DNA of 64,000 bases from Reticulitermes speratus (taxonomy: Eukaryota; Arthropoda; Insecta; Blattodea; Rhinotermitidae): the NCBI GenBank assembly GCA_021186555.1, contig JAJKFL010000003.1:35266908-35330907 (forward strand). Reading direction: 5' to 3'. Position 1 is the stretch's first letter, and the number at the start of each line of letters is the position of its first letter. The notes beneath the pieces are model-generated. The model searched no databases. It was not told the DNA's origin and saw only the letters and a list, made by a program, of their open reading frames with translations. This document shows positions 1-11,965 of this stretch, piece after piece. The position numbers and the translations under genes were made by a program.

Positions 1-1120
1 GTTAATATATTTCCTTCTGATCGATATCTGTTTTCCTACTTTGTGCTTAATTGCCGAGTGTACAAACAGAAATAGATGGCTGCAATTTGCCAGAATGGCC
101 TTACCTGAAATTTACCACAGATCTTTATGGATGATGTAATCCAATGATGACTAATCAGAACTGAATTAAAATGTATTACTTGAAACCACCGTCCACCTGC
201 TTTGGAAGTTGCTTGAGAACTAAAACGTTAAATACCTTTCGCAGCCTTGGTGCCATGTAAAAATTCTTTACTATATGACCTCCAAGGATGGGGAAAGAAA
301 TTTCATAACAACTTGAGAAGGTCATGAGGCAAGGAAGGCAGATTGGACTGGTTGTAAAATGTGGTAAGAACCAGAGGAAATAAGGGTTCCGAGGAAACAT
401 ATTGTCTTCGGAATGCTGGCTGAAGGACCCTGAATAACGACCTACTTCAAGGGTGCCCAAAACATATATTTTCAGTCCAGTAAGGAATTTAAGGGTGGCT
501 TATAAAGGATTAACCCCTAACCCTTGAAATGTCTAGGGTGACATAAACACAAACGTTGATTTGGATTAAGTATTCTGTAATGAAAGAATTAAATTCAGGG
601 TCAATAACTTAAATGAGTTCATAAACTTAAGCAACGAAATTCTGCCAGATCCTCAATAAAAATTAATTTTGTTCACCATTTTAAAGCACACCCCTATTGA
701 AAAGTCTTAAATATTAACACAAATTTTTTAGCTCTTGTTTGGTGAGAGCTTAGTTAATAAGCCTATTAATAATTCAAACTTTGAATTATAGAATCATCTA
801 TATTAATATTAATTATGTCTGAAAGAAAGAAAAGGAGGTGATGCGAAATGGATTTATTAGGAAAACTATCAAGCTTTTGTAAGCACGGAAATTTATAATC
901 AGTTCCCACACAAGGTAATGAAATTCCCTAGTAGTTCAAAGACTGCTAGCTCCTCTAGGAAAACTCTGCCCCATGGGGAAGTTTACTCAGTTAGCAATAA
1001 AAGAGTATCTCATACATTACTTATCATCTTCCATGTGATTTACGTTATAGCGTGGTTCGCCCGTCCAAATGTTCCCAGTTCCAGACCCGACCAGTTTGTG
1101 TGTTGTGACTGAATATATTC
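1..1120. other. No recognised feature
   Basis: AT-rich sequence with only short scattered open frames, none with a recognisable domain or coding-like composition. I see no repeat family shared with the rest of the window. Confidence 0.5.
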
Positions 1121-1127
1121 CCCACAA

Positions 1128-1141
1128 CCCCCCCCCCCCCC
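1128..1141. repeat. Poly-C tract
   Basis: Fourteen consecutive C on the + strand. Such runs are length-unstable and error-prone in assembly. Confidence 0.95.
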
Positions 1142-1300
1142 AACTATTCCTGCCACTCGTTTCATCATTAATGCCATCGTTCCCACATCGTTAGCAAAAT
1201 CGTTTATGAAAAGTAAGCTCTTCGGCTGATGAAACAGGATCCCCGTTCTAACAAATACTTAAATTTCCCTTGTTGAAATTTATGCTAAGCCAAATCACAG

Positions 1301-1301
1301 A

Positions 1302-1344
<43 letters not shown>
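1301..1344. repeat. (ATT)n microsatellite
   Basis: About 14 uninterrupted ATT/TTA triplets. Similar ATT tracts recur at 33046, 54582 and 57127, so this is the commonest trinucleotide repeat of the window. Confidence 0.95.
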
Positions 1345-1525
1345 CAAGTAACGTTAATCCTTTATCCTCGCCGGTTTGACTGCCAAAAAATTGGAATTAC
1401 ATACTTAAATCCTGTTCAGAGCAACAGTTTCCACAGTACCCTTTGTCTTCGTGTAGAGGTACAGGCGCATGCCTAACTGCTATATTCTAGCATGTCCTAC
1501 AGCCTTCCGCAGTAGCCTTTACTCC

Positions 1526-1580
1526 AGTGTTTCTAAACGTTTTGGAACACGAGGACCCCTTGATTTTAGGCTTCCGCCGC
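1526..1580 (+). mobile_element. hAT-type transposon end, remnant
   Basis: The segment opens with CAGTGTTTCTAAACGTTTTG and continues into a 'gaggacccc' block. This is the general look of hAT (Buster/Charlie-like) terminal repeats, which begin CAGTGTTTCTCAA and run into a 'GACCCC' motif. Related ends are seen at 5071, 13320 and 46310. No transposase and no matching right end were found. Family assignment rests on terminal motifs only. Confidence 0.4.
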
Positions 1581-1600
1581 GATGTTGATGAGATCTGCGC

Positions 1601-1665
1601 TCTTCTGGGATATTACGCTGCGACGTGTGGTAATTGTTTATCGACGTTCTTTCTTCAAAAAATTT
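1601..1665 (+). mobile_element. Foldback MITE, left half-copy
   Basis: It begins TCTTCTGGGATATTACGCTG and continues through a 'ggtaattgtttatcgacgtt' segment. The same order of motifs is found in the foldbacks at 3599, 12788, 35790, 55399 and 60192. Only the left arm is recognisable here. No transposase is encoded; the family is probably non-autonomous. Confidence 0.5.
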
Positions 1666-1669
1666 CGCT

Positions 1670-2900
1670 GACGACACACAATAATAATTACAGCTTCTTC
1701 TCTGTTAATTGAGAAAGTACATAATAACAGAAAATAACTTTACGTAGCAGAGCCGTTATTAAGAAGATAAGAGTTCATCAGGCATCCAGAAATTCCCTGC
1801 GTTTTACTGAATTGGGAAGTTCATGATCATATTGACAAGAGCCCGCCAATTTTGTCTGCAATGAACCAGATGCAGCCAGTTCACGCCATCCAATCTCGCC
1901 TCTAAAAGACCCATTTTAAAATTGCCTTCCCGTAGACAACCAGGTGCTTCAAGGGGTGTCCAGCCTTTCCATCAAGTTTCTCTACCAAAACCTTGTAACT
2001 TAAGCATTATAATGACATAAAACTATTATAAAATCAGCATCCGCTGTAAATGAATTCACATTTATTTATCAGAGTATTAATAATATAATAATAGAGGACA
2101 ACAGAAGGAAGTGAAGAGTTGTTTGGAGGAGCAACACTTGCTGATATGTGTGTTAATTCGCCGAGCCTTTAAAATAACACCTTTCTCCCATCCCCCACCC
2201 CGACCCTGTAAGGCACACAGGGTGTAAATCACTAGTTTAATTTAGAAAGTCCGTAAGCTTGGACAAGTTCAACCTTCGAATCAGACTGCAGTAAGAGTCA
2301 ATAAATTACGAATGATGGGTAAAGATAAATGAGTGTCGATGAGGTACTGTACCAACATCCGATTTAAACGTAAAATGAAGTCAATTATGAAATTATTACA
2401 GAAATAATCGGTTTGATGATATATTAAGTTTGCACTGAAATATTTTGTGTGCGTATTTTTTAAATATCTGCAAATAAATAAGAAAAATGAATGACTAAAT
2501 TTAAAAGCAATAGCAAATCCAACTTTAACATTGTATAATGTCTCCTTGTGTTTCTTAATGTGTTATGTGAATCTGCTTGGCTTACTCAGCATCACTTACG
2601 TTCCTAAACGTAAGTGTCTGTAAAATTTATTTCAGTTACTTTGATTTTATGACATTGGCCACGTCATCTGAGTCTCGTACTGTCAACAGCTCGAACAGTG
2701 GGATCGTTGGTTCATATTCCACAGTTTGTACTTATTTATGTTGAAGATTTTTCTGTGTTTGTGTGTCCTGTGCAGGTAGAAGTATTACGATAGGCCAATC
2801 CCCCTTCAAAGGAATAATATCAAATATCTAATAGAGGCGTGATTATATAAATTAATTACAAATTAGGGCAGGATAGACGGCCTAATCCTAAGGGTAAAGA
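1670..2900. other. No recognised feature
   Basis: AT-rich non-coding sequence. A 'ggggtgtccagcc' motif near 1955 is weakly like a hAT end but is too short to call. Confidence 0.45.
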
Positions 2901-2914
2901 ACGAGAAGTACATT

Positions 2915-3194
2915 TTTTTATTGAAGGGCCCCGCAGCAGACGCTACGGACGCACCGCAGCCTTGAAGGCTTATTGTGCAACCCTGTGTTGAGGTTGATTA
3001 ATTTTTTCTGCTTTTCCGTTTAATGGAGCACCGGTGGAATAAAATTGACAGGGGAAAACCGAAGTACTCGGGGAAAAACCTGTTCCAGTGCCACTTTGTA
3101 CACCACAAACCCCACATGAACCGACCCGGGATCGAACCCGGGACTCCGCGGTGAGAGGCCGGCGACTAACCGCCTGAGCCATGGCACGGCCGCT
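2915..3194 (-). mobile_element. tRNA-headed SINE with target duplications
   Basis: On the minus strand the element opens with a tRNA-like head whose A box (TGGCTCAGGCG, 3171-3181) and B box (GGGTTCGATCCC, 3128-3139) match the pol III internal promoter almost perfectly. A body of about 200 bp follows, ending in a short A-rich tail at the low-coordinate end. It is bracketed by a perfect 14-bp direct repeat, ACGAGAAGTACATT, at 2901-2914 and 3195-3208. This is the hallmark of LINE-mediated retroposition. The intact duplication argues for a fairly young insertion. A 70-residue open frame through it is incidental: SINEs encode no protein. I recall similar sequence from cockroach data, but no name is assigned. 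Confidence 0.9.
3128..3181 (-). promoter_or_regulatory. Pol III A and B boxes of the SINE
   Basis: A box at 3171-3181 and B box at 3128-3139, about 32 bp apart, both close to tRNA consensus. They would recruit TFIIIC, so this copy could still be transcribed. Whether it is active cannot be told from sequence. Confidence 0.75.
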
Positions 3195-3552
3195 ACGAGA
3201 AGTACATTACTCTATAGGCCTACATTGTGGGTATGATGTTATAGCAACACCGCTGTAGACATGCATTCGGGGTGTATGAATTTGACATTGCGGTTCATCG
3301 GATAGTCTGACTGAGATATTTCGTAGTTTCCAATTCTGTTCTACAAAAATGCCGGAAAGTAACTTCAAAGGTAACACGATTTTCTCCTTCAAAATTTTTA
3401 GCTACTGAGCATTCATCGCAATTTGAAACAAAGATATTAAAGAGCTTACGAATCAATTAATATAAAATGCAGCAATCAAAAAAATACAAATAATGGGAAT
3501 TAAATTTGATTGTCATTAATTTTTCTTTAAATGAGATATTCTGAGTATCTGT

Positions 3553-3919
3553 TTAACCTTTTAAAGAAGAAAATTACCCGGAATTGTGGGGCCTTAACTC
3601 TTCTAGGATGTTACGCTGCGTAGGTTGGTGGTAACCAGCCTGAGACGTGTAACATCCCAGCAGAACGAAGGCTTCACCTGCACTGGAGCGGAAGACTGAA
3701 GTATTGCAACCTAAATTATATTTAAGGATCAGTTCCTACCGCACAGTAAACACACTCCGTTTCGGTTATAAAAAACAAACCAGTTAATGTTCTACAGGGA
3801 AATAATTTCTGTTCCAAAACATATCAGACACCAAAAATGCACTATTTGGAAAGAATGTGAAAATTTTAAATTTTAAACCTGGTGGTACATATAGTAACCA
3901 CGGGGGTCTAAAGACTTAA
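3553..3919. mobile_element. piggyBac-like MITE carrying a nested foldback
   Basis: The ends carry TTAA (3553-3556 and 3916-3919), and the left end reads TTAACCTTTTAAAG, close to the 26378-26608 element. The interior from about 3718 on (a 'cacactcc' motif, then a 'ggtggtacatatagta' motif near the right end) follows the 26 kb element in the same order. The left part is split by the foldback at 3599-3669 and its flank. piggyBac-class elements duplicate TTAA, hence the assignment. There is no open reading frame, so it is non-autonomous. Confidence 0.55.
3599..3669. mobile_element. Foldback MITE nested in a TTAA MITE
   Basis: Inverted arms CTCTTCTAGGATGTTACGC and its approximate complement (cgtgtaacatcccagcagaac) enclose about 30 bp containing 'ggttggtggtaacca'. 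It belongs to the dispersed 'cttctgggatgttacg' family. Its position inside the older TTAA element dates it as the later insertion. Confidence 0.65.
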
Positions 3920-4560
3920 TATTAATGAGCGACGCGAATGATTTGTATGCTATCCTGATTGTCATTCCAGATGTTTTTATTCGAGACTGACTGAGGTTTT
4001 CGCTTACTTTTCGTCAACGTTTTCAGACAAGTTATAAAATAAGACTATAAATGTGGTGGGCAAAGACAGGAGGTTCAGCCCTTTTTTACCAAAGTCTATC
4101 ACAAGAAACGATTTCCACCTCCCACCCCTACAATCTGTCTCCCTAAACTCCGTCTTTAACTACTGTCATCTCCATCTTACGCTAACAAATAAAAGTTTTA
4201 CATAAAGAATTGGAAAGTATGTGGAAGGAAGTAGTCGTGGCTTAATTTAAGATAACATCACCGCATTTGTTGGAGAATATGAGCGAAATTATGGAAAACT
4301 TGCATTCCGTTCAAGTTCCGAAAGGAACACCTTCCCAGAAAAAGGCAGACGCATTGCTGCTTAAGCCACGTAATTTTGTAGATAGGCACCAACCTTTGTG
4401 AGGAACTTACTGCCAAGAACGTCTACCATGAAAAAGGAGACAGCATGTTGACCCGAAACGTTGGTACTTATCTACGAAAGTACAAGGTGTCACATCCCAG
4501 TCGACTGTAATCCAAGGCTCACCACTATGATAATTTCCTATATATATATATATACATTTA

Positions 4561-4820
4561 TTTTTTTTTCTATGGCTCGACAGCCCTATATGGGCCTGGG
4601 CCTCCTCGTTTCGTCGAGGTTTCACGATCACACATTTGAGACACACCACAGTCGGTAGGACTGCTCTGGACGAGGGACCAGCTCGTCGCAGAGACCTCTA
4701 CCTGACATCACACAACAATCACAAGAGACAGACATCCATGCCTCCGGCGGTATTCGAACCCACAATCCTAGTAAGCGAGCGGCCGCAGACCCACGCCTTA
4801 GACCGCACGGCCACTGGGAT

Positions 4821-4824
<4 letters not shown>
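4561..4824 (-). mobile_element. SINE with a leucine-tRNA-like head
   Basis: On the minus strand it starts with 'gtggccgtgcggtctaaggc', which matches the A-box region of leucine tRNAs. A B box follows (GGGTTCGAATACC), then a body ending in 'gggctgtcgagccatag' and an A tail at 4561-4569. Other copies lie at 53132-53365 and 54832-54962 on the plus strand. It sits between two (TA)n tracts, so no clear target duplication can be defined. The open frames across it on both strands are incidental. Confidence 0.85.

Positions 4825-4867
<43 letters not shown>
4825..4867. repeat. (TA)n microsatellite
   Basis: About 21 uninterrupted TA units abutting the 5' end of the SINE. A shorter (TA)n lies at the SINE's 3' side near 4540, suggesting insertion into a TA-rich target. 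Confidence 0.95.
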
Positions 4868-4871
<4 letters not shown>

Positions 4872-5070
4872 GAAGTTTCCCCAACAATTGTTATATAATT
4901 TCTTAAAGTAGGCCACAACCGCTTGTCATACGTTATTACTTAAAATAAATGTATATTAAATAATTCTAAAAGCATTTAATCATTTGTCTGAGAATTATCA
5001 CGAAGTTACGAATCGTGACGTATTCCTTCAGCACTTGACCTTGGATTCTCTGAAAACTGTGTGGGAATTA

Positions 5071-5110
5071 GAGCAATATTTCTCAACCTGGGATCCGTGT
5101 CTTTAAAGCA
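5071..5110 (+). mobile_element. hAT-type end, remnant
   Basis: Reads 'caatatttctcaacctggga' then 'tccgtg', close to the CAGTGTTTCTCAACC...GTCCG form of hAT terminal repeats. It is isolated, with no partner end found. Confidence 0.3.
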
Positions 5111-7130
5111 TTGTACTCAGTAGAATATATGTTTTTCCTCTTCTAGGCATTCCATGTATATATTTTCCCCCTTTAGACATTCCCTGTCTCACTCTTATTA
5201 TTCTTAATGCCAGGAAAACTGTGATTGTAATAAATTTTTACATGGACCTCAAAGAGACTTTTGCTTTTTAAGCGTGTTTGTATTTTTAAATATTCCAACG
5301 TTCATTGTTACATGTAGTTGTTCCTAGGTGGTCCATGATTTTATAAAATTTTAGCGAGAGGATTACTTTGTAAGAGAGCCGTGGTACGAGAGACACCGTG
5401 GAACTCTGATGCAAGCAAAGTGAATCCTACAGCAGTCTCTTCGCCGTACTCCGGAATAACGCAAACGTTTGCGGATCAGGCATTCTGCTCTGAATGACCT
5501 TCTCGTAGTAACAGTAAACAAAGTCGTAAAGCAATTTACTCTTTTATTAAAGAAAATTTAACAATGCTTATTTTAGGTATATGGTGTTTCATGGATTTTA
5601 AGTTGAATTTCTGTGACCGTGTTTTGCACAACTTGTTCAGTAAATTACACAAAGAGACACTGCAGACATCTTCCTGTTACACCGACAAAAGTAAGTTTGT
5701 TGAATGGATTTTTATGAGTGGAACCTTACTGGTTGTAAACCACGTCTGTCGCTTTGGTATCAGAGGTGAAATACAATGCACAGGACTGTCATTTCCATTT
5801 GGCCTTGAGACTCGTGAAACACAATTTTACCATAGGTCACCTCGAAGACTAGCAAAGGAGAAATACTCCGTTGCCATAAAAGTGAACTCTCTTGGGTGGC
5901 CAAAGCAAGCGAGTCCACTCCTCATGCCACAATCAAAGAGTAGAGTCTATAGACTTTAAGGAAGCATATGAATCAGGAGAGAAGCACTGTAAAATATTAT
6001 CTGTGAATTCGGTATATTATACACAAGAAAATAGTTCATTAATTAATAAATCTTAGCTTCATATCGCAACAGAACGTGCCCATATCTATCTGAATGAATG
6101 AACCACAATTACGAAATGGCAGTGCTGATATAAATTTTTTAGGCTTCTGTTTTTCTTGGAATTTCAAAAAGGAAGTCCACGTGGGGATTGCAAAAGCGTA
6201 CTATGATTATGAGTCTCCCACAACTCTAATTTTAAAACCATAAAGTCTCAATTAAAGCACTCGTAATACATAGCTATCCCCTCCACTTCCATTTTCTAGG
6301 AATTTGATAATCCAGTTTCCATTTGCCGTTTATTTAACAAGCCACAGCCACCATATGCAAGACAGTATGCATCGGGCACTTGGGCCAATGTTCTAGTTAA
6401 TTACATAGATATCTATTTTTCTTATTAGATATTTAGGATTGGCAGCCGCCACCCTTTCAATTACTACTGTTCTGGTATTTTATGGTGGTCTGTAGTCTAC
6501 CCGAGACAGGAGAGATCGGAAGAGTAATGGGCGAATTCCAGAGAGTCTTCCTCGTTGTAGGTCACAAATGTAAAAACATTAACAGCAGCTGCTGGGAAAC
6601 ACTACCCGTCAAACCAGGTAAGATTTATTGATGTAGACATACATAAATTTTATTGTTGGGCTATTAGATTCCTGGATGATCTACGTTTTGTTTGGCTGTG
6701 CATAATTTTGTCTTCTGGTTGACCTAGTCGGCATTAACAAATGTTGTTTTATGTTCTGTTATACTACCAGGCTAATCCCCCCATATTTGACTTTTCCCAT
6801 ACGCATATATGAGCCAGCTGACCCCAAAATTCCCTAAATTGAAATCCGTAAAACTCTATTACTCGAAGAAAATTTCTCGGCAGTCTCCATAACATAGTCC
6901 GAGAAACCATAAGACTCAAACTGTCCCCAGAAGCGTCTATCATTTATATGAGTGAGCAAGAAAGACTATTTAATTTGCACATTTGGAATAAAAACGCTGC
7001 TTCAACTGCAGTAATATACCCTCGACTCTGATACCTTAAAATGGATAAGGTCAAAAGTGAAAGCACGTTTGATTTTTACGTTATTGAAAACAGCTGTTTC
7101 AAATGCAGAGGTGCAATAAGATTTGAAGAT
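5110..7130. other. No recognised feature apart from one unassigned open frame
   Basis: About 2 kb of AT-rich sequence. The only item of note is the 131-codon frame listed separately. No repeats shared with the rest of the window were seen. Confidence 0.45.
5564..5959 (+). other. Unassigned 131-codon open frame
   Basis: This is one of the longest frames free of simple repeats. The N-terminal third is hydrophobic and Cys-containing; the C-terminal part is basic (a 'RRLAKEKYSVAIK' segment). I recognise no domain and see no promoter or splice context around it. A frame of this length can arise by chance in 64 kb of six-frame sequence. It is listed only because it stands out in length. Confidence 0.12.
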
Positions 7131-7490
7131 AACTAACTAAGAAACTACCTAATTCTATGTGTAGTCCTTCTTGAGAAACTATTAAGTCCTAAGCTAGTCA
7201 AGAAATCTCCCATCTCTTATGGAATCCGAAGTTTCATTACCGCCTTCACAAGGGCCAGCCAAATGTCTCTATCCTAAGCCAGACAGATTCATTCCACGCC
7301 CTTCCACCCTACTTATTTAAGATCATTTTTAATATTATACTTCCCTCTGCGCCCAGGTCTTCCAGTTGGTCCCTTTCCTTCAGGTTTCCCCACCATAGCT
7401 TTCTACACACCCCTACATTGCCCCACACGTGCCACGTCACACGCCCATCTCAATGTTCTTTATATGATCACCTGAAAAATACTTGGTCAG
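7131..7490 (-). mobile_element. LINE 3' end fragment, decayed
   Basis: Read on the minus strand, this matches the end of the 17933-18470 LINE: a remnant of the 'RPLGRPRR' coding tail, then the 3' untranslated block ('ggttcattac', 'tagtcaagaaat' on the plus strand). It ends at the (TTAG)n tail ('aactaacta' at 7131). The coding part is disrupted throughout. This is consistent with a 5'-truncated non-LTR retrotransposon insertion of considerable age. Confidence 0.65.
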
Positions 7491-7499
7491 GAGTACAAA

Positions 7500-8400
7500 T
7501 AATGGAAGTCAATATTACGTAATTGCTTCCAGTGCCTGTTACTTCGTCCCTATTATAGGACTTGAAGATACTCATGAATTTTAATTAATGTCAGTATTTA
7601 AGACAGAAAGAGAATCATATAGAGCTCGACTGTATTATTGTGTCATTTGCTGATTGTCTCGAAATATGACGAATGGACCTATTGGGTTTAATAGCGTCTC
7701 CTGTCGACGTACTAATCGGGCACCACACGAAAACACGTCAGACATCTTACCGCCGTGTAACAGATGTTACACAACAATTTTGTTAACAGGAATTCATCGA
7801 CGTAAGGTTAATAACAGCCGTCACTGTCCTTCAAATTTAGTGCATAAAGACAGGAATGGATCTTTCACCCAAATGCGTAACTCCTGCATTATCTTCCACT
7901 GCTTCGACCCTTTGATCAGTTAGTTCTACAAATAATTTTGATGGTATGAATTTTTAGACTTTTTGTAGGGCTGCTTATATGGGAGAGAGAAAAATGACAA
8001 TACTTGTACCTGCGTAAGACAACCCACAAGGCAGAAAAGAGGTGGGCATACTTGCATAATTCCATAGAGATTAGAACCCATGATCACGGAGGTCTATGGA
8101 GAGTATGTGTGTTTTGGACATCCCAGCCAAAACACTTCTTCTCAAACAAAACTCAAAATGAAAATTACCCAAACTTTGGTCTACACGTCCCATTGTGACA
8201 CGGTACAGGAAAATTATGTTGCAAACAATAATATTAAAATTCGAATGTAATGGCATCCTGAAATATTATTTTTGGAAACAGAATGCATTGAATAAATTTA
8301 AAATACCAATACTGAAGAAAGAACAAAATTTTAATATCCGATTTCTAATATTATATCTGTTTAAGAATAAACGATACAAGCATTCCCAAGTCATTATATG
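7500..8400. other. No recognised feature
   Basis: AT-rich. An 89-codon frame at 7654-7923 has no recognisable similarity and is not called. Confidence 0.4.
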
Positions 8401-8404
8401 AAAA

Positions 8405-8535
8405 CATTCCACCTAGCAGAAGAAACGTAGAACGACCAAAGAAGAGATGGAGGAACCAAAAATTATGAAGTGGGAACAAGCCTGGATGGCTTATAATGTG
8501 GCTAATGATGCTGCTCACACTTTCGACCATTTGTA
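8405..8535 (+). mobile_element. LINE coding tail fragment
   Basis: One frame reads RRNVERPKKRWRNQ and, after a frame change, another reads MKWEQAWMAYNVANDAAH. 'GRPRKRW...' followed by '...EQA' is typical of the extreme C-terminus of insect non-LTR retrotransposon ORF2. The fragment is short and broken by a stop and a frame change. Confidence 0.5.
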
Positions 8536-8539
8536 TAAA

Positions 8540-10330
8540 GCTTTCGATTATTGTGATAACAGCAAGTAATTAATCTTTTGTTCAAACTAAGCACTATCTT
8601 CCGTAAGGCTACAAAATGTAAGATGAGGTTTATAATCAGGCTGATATCAACTTAACTGCTGTGTGAGTATACTTTTCGACGCTATGGTAACCGGGTGGTG
8701 TGAACTATTTTTCAATGTTCATATTTATATAGAAGCCGGACTCAAGAGTAAACATTGTGATCAATCTTAGCTTCCAACGTGCGATGAAGTCTAACACATT
8801 ATACTACCCATACGTTACACTACCGTATCTCCATTCACAGACGCCTGTCTGCTTTGTCTATTAATTCGTCTTTCGTGTTCCATCAAATGGATACACAACA
8901 CTATTATACTTACACTACGTACAAAGTTACTCTTAAGCTTTTACTGCCACAAAAATTCAGGTTGGTTATTATGGTAAAAACTTTAATAGACTTTCTGTAT
9001 TTCTAAATATAAGGAAAAATGAATACCAGGAATTTTATGCCATTTTACGTGCCTAACATACACGTCTAGAAATATAAATTTTGGCTTTGTTTGTTTTAAA
9101 TTTCCGTTAATCTCATCACGAAAAAATTTACTTTAATATCGACGCGAGTATTTGATTCGCAGCCTGGAGACAAATAATAAGAAATATCGAACATGCTTCA
9201 GGAGATATAAAAGAAAATTAACCTTCTAAAATGAAGTTTAAAGCCCAGTGGCGACTACTGGCCTTTATCCCACGTGCTGTAAAATTAAGGAATTCTGCAT
9301 CTGATTACAGAGCTCAATTATGTGTTTTATATAATTCTCACTAAATCAGTGGCTATTCACACAAACCACATTAACCGACTGGTCGTTATAAGGGACATGG
9401 ATGAATGTCGTTCCTTAAATTGTTAATTCTGATTTTTTATACCGCATTTCGACAACAAGTCAGAGTTTTGAAAAAATTAATGGCAATTGATTAAAACTAA
9501 GTTTAAAAAATAAGCATCATTTGGTAAATATTAGCATAAATTGGGAATAGAGATTACGTATCACACGAGCTATGACGTTTTTTTGCGACTAAAACTTTGT
9601 TCTCCTTTAAATAATGACATCCTTTCAAATAGATTAATAGGTGATATGTATGTTCATGTGTCTTGAATACAAATAAAAATAGACTATACAAAATTTGAAT
9701 GTTACAAATTTTTGACTGCCATTTTCTGATCTGTATAAAGCAGCTTATTCTTCAAATGTTAGAGAATAAGTGTCAAAATTTGCAGTGCTACATAATTTAC
9801 AGATTTGTCCGTCTAAATAACTTACAGTGACTTCTAATTATAATTTTTATATAAGTTAATTAAGACTTTATACTTAACCATACTGTCAAATCAAGAAAAA
9901 TATTTGGAATTATTGCTTAAATATACATTGCTTGAAGGACTAATTATTTCATTATTAATTTCCAGGAAATGTTGAGGAATATGATAAACGTTCAGCTGAT
10001 CAATACACTCAACACCTATTTAACTTAATTTCCTTTCATGTTTAAAAAAATTGTCCCTGAATCATATTCTTCATCAGCTGCAGCCACCAAATATTTTCAA
10101 ATCCTATTGATTTAAGATCAGTTAATATTATTTAGTCACACTTTGTTCTCTCAAGCAACTTCGTACTTCCAGGTTTCCCAATTAAAATTTTGTGTGACTT
10201 TCTCTTCACACACATATTCTTCTTTCTCATCTATCTTAAATTTCTCTTCTTAATAATATTTTTTGAAGAGAACATATTTTGAAATTCGTTACTATGCAAT
10301 TTGATCCAGGCCTCATGTTACTTCAGCTGC
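8540..10330. other. No recognised feature
   Basis: Strongly AT-rich, many short homopolymers, no open frame of interest and no family shared with other parts of the window. Confidence 0.45.
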
Positions 10331-10356
10331 CTTAGGTACAAAGAGCCATGTTAAGA

Positions 10357-10655
10357 GACGGGGTAGGGTGGATGGTATAGTCACTAGGCTGTGGGCTGAA
10401 AAATCCGGGATTCGATTCCAGGCAGGGAAAGGTGAAATTTCTACAAAATTCCAGAGAGGCTCTGGAGCTCACCCAGCTTCCTGTTCAATGGGTGTCGAGG
10501 GTACATTCTTGGAGGTAAAGTGGCAGGGGCGTGATGCTGCTTACCTAAATCTAGCGTCGAGGTTAGGAATGAGTTTAGGTATACATCCACTCTCTATAGG
10601 CCTTCATGGTGTGTGTGAAGGGAAGAGTCTACATTTTAGCTATTTGTTCTTAGTA
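10357..10655 (+). mobile_element. SINE of the 17589 family, diverged
   Basis: A head with a B-box-like GGGATTCGATTCC (near 10407), then 'tccagagaggctctgg', 'caatgggtgtcgagggtaca', 'ggtaaagtggcaggggcgtg' and 'ggccttcatgg', in the same order as the 17589-17876 element. Divergence is high and no target duplication was found. The 102-codon frame through it is incidental. Confidence 0.7.
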
Positions 10656-11559
10656 AAACTTAATCTACGCTCTTAGATCAGACAGGAAGAAGGAAGAATA
10701 ATTTCTCAAAAATAATGGACAGTTTGTAAACCAGAAATATTATATCAGATAATAAAATAAACTGTGTCTTTCACTAATATAAGAAGTCACGCATATTTGA
10801 AAGAGGCCGAGTTTCTGTTTCGTATTGATAGCTGTCACATGCTAGACGAAAAGAGGAAAAATAATACTGCAGTATTTTCGTAACTAAGGACTGTGCGCCC
10901 TTCCTTGTCGACTCGTTTCCTCGCAGTTGTGCTAAAATATCAGACATAGCCCTCACGGTCTGAACAAACAACATTTCGTATTCTGAATAAATAATACGTG
11001 TATAAGAAAAAGAAGCGAAAGGGACGCTGCGGCATAGCATCCTTGAGTGATGGATCTGGATATCAAATGGAAGTGGGAGGAGTTATACTCTTGTCCCGGG
11101 AGACCGTCGCCACCCCGACGCCACTGTGTTGACGGCTGTAATATCTAGCGTCTTCACTAACAACCCCTTCACAAGAACTGACATCAAGAAGGACTGAAAC
11201 TTGAAAAGATATGTTATTCTACAGCTACATTAAATGCTAACTTGACTTCCTGACGCAAATATTTTGTCTCATGATTACAGCATCTACTTCTTGATGCAAT
11301 TATGTAGGATTCTAACGGTAATGTCTCCCATTCGGAATCATTCGCTGTATGGACATACTTTCTGGGGAAAAATCGGTCCCCGTCCAAAGGAAAAAATGTG
11401 GGTGATTGTTGAAATGCTATGAGCTACCAAGAAATTTAGAATAACCTTTCCTGTTTGGGCCAACTGAGTGTTTACCCTCTGTCCGACGACAAGGACCTAA
11501 CCAGTATCATAAACTTTGCCGTAATTGTTATTTTAGACTCAGGACAATGACCAGTCTCC

Positions 11560-11965
11560 AAATGGAGGATGATATCAAAACTACATTTTTTCAACCTCAT
11601 ATTTGGTTTTCAAATGTGGTGTTGGAGAAGAATGGAGAAAATCAGTTGGATCGATCGTGTGAGAAATGGAGAAGTATTACACAGATTCAAGGAGGACAGG
11701 AATATCCTACATACAATGAAAAGAAAGCTAACTGGATGGGTCACATGTTGCGTAGAAACTGTCTTTTAAAACACGTGATTGAAAGAAAGTTGGAAGGATA
11801 TAAATGACGGGAAGACGAGGAAGAAGGCGTAAGCAGCTACTGGATGGCCTTAAGAAAAGAGAATGTACTGGAAATTGAAAGATGAAGCACCAGATCGCAC
11901 CATATGGCGAACTCGCTTTGGAAGAGGCTACGGACTTGTCGTAAGACAGACTACAGAATGAATGA
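11560..11965 (+). mobile_element. LINE ORF2 C-terminal fragment
   Basis: Two overlapping frames together show a conserved post-reverse-transcriptase tail: MWCWRRMEKISWIDRVRN, EVLHRFKEDRNILHTMKRK, then 'LKHVIERKLEG' and 'TGRRGRRRKQLLD'-like sequence, ending near 'RQTTE*MNE'. This segment is widespread among animal non-LTR retrotransposons. Reading requires at least two frame changes between about 11640 and 11880, so it is a dead fragment. The rest of the element (endonuclease, RT core) is absent. Confidence 0.75.

Noticed and set aside
4636-4918. Plus- and minus-strand frames at 4.6-4.9 kb
   Set aside because: Both are translations of a SINE and its adjoining (TA)n.
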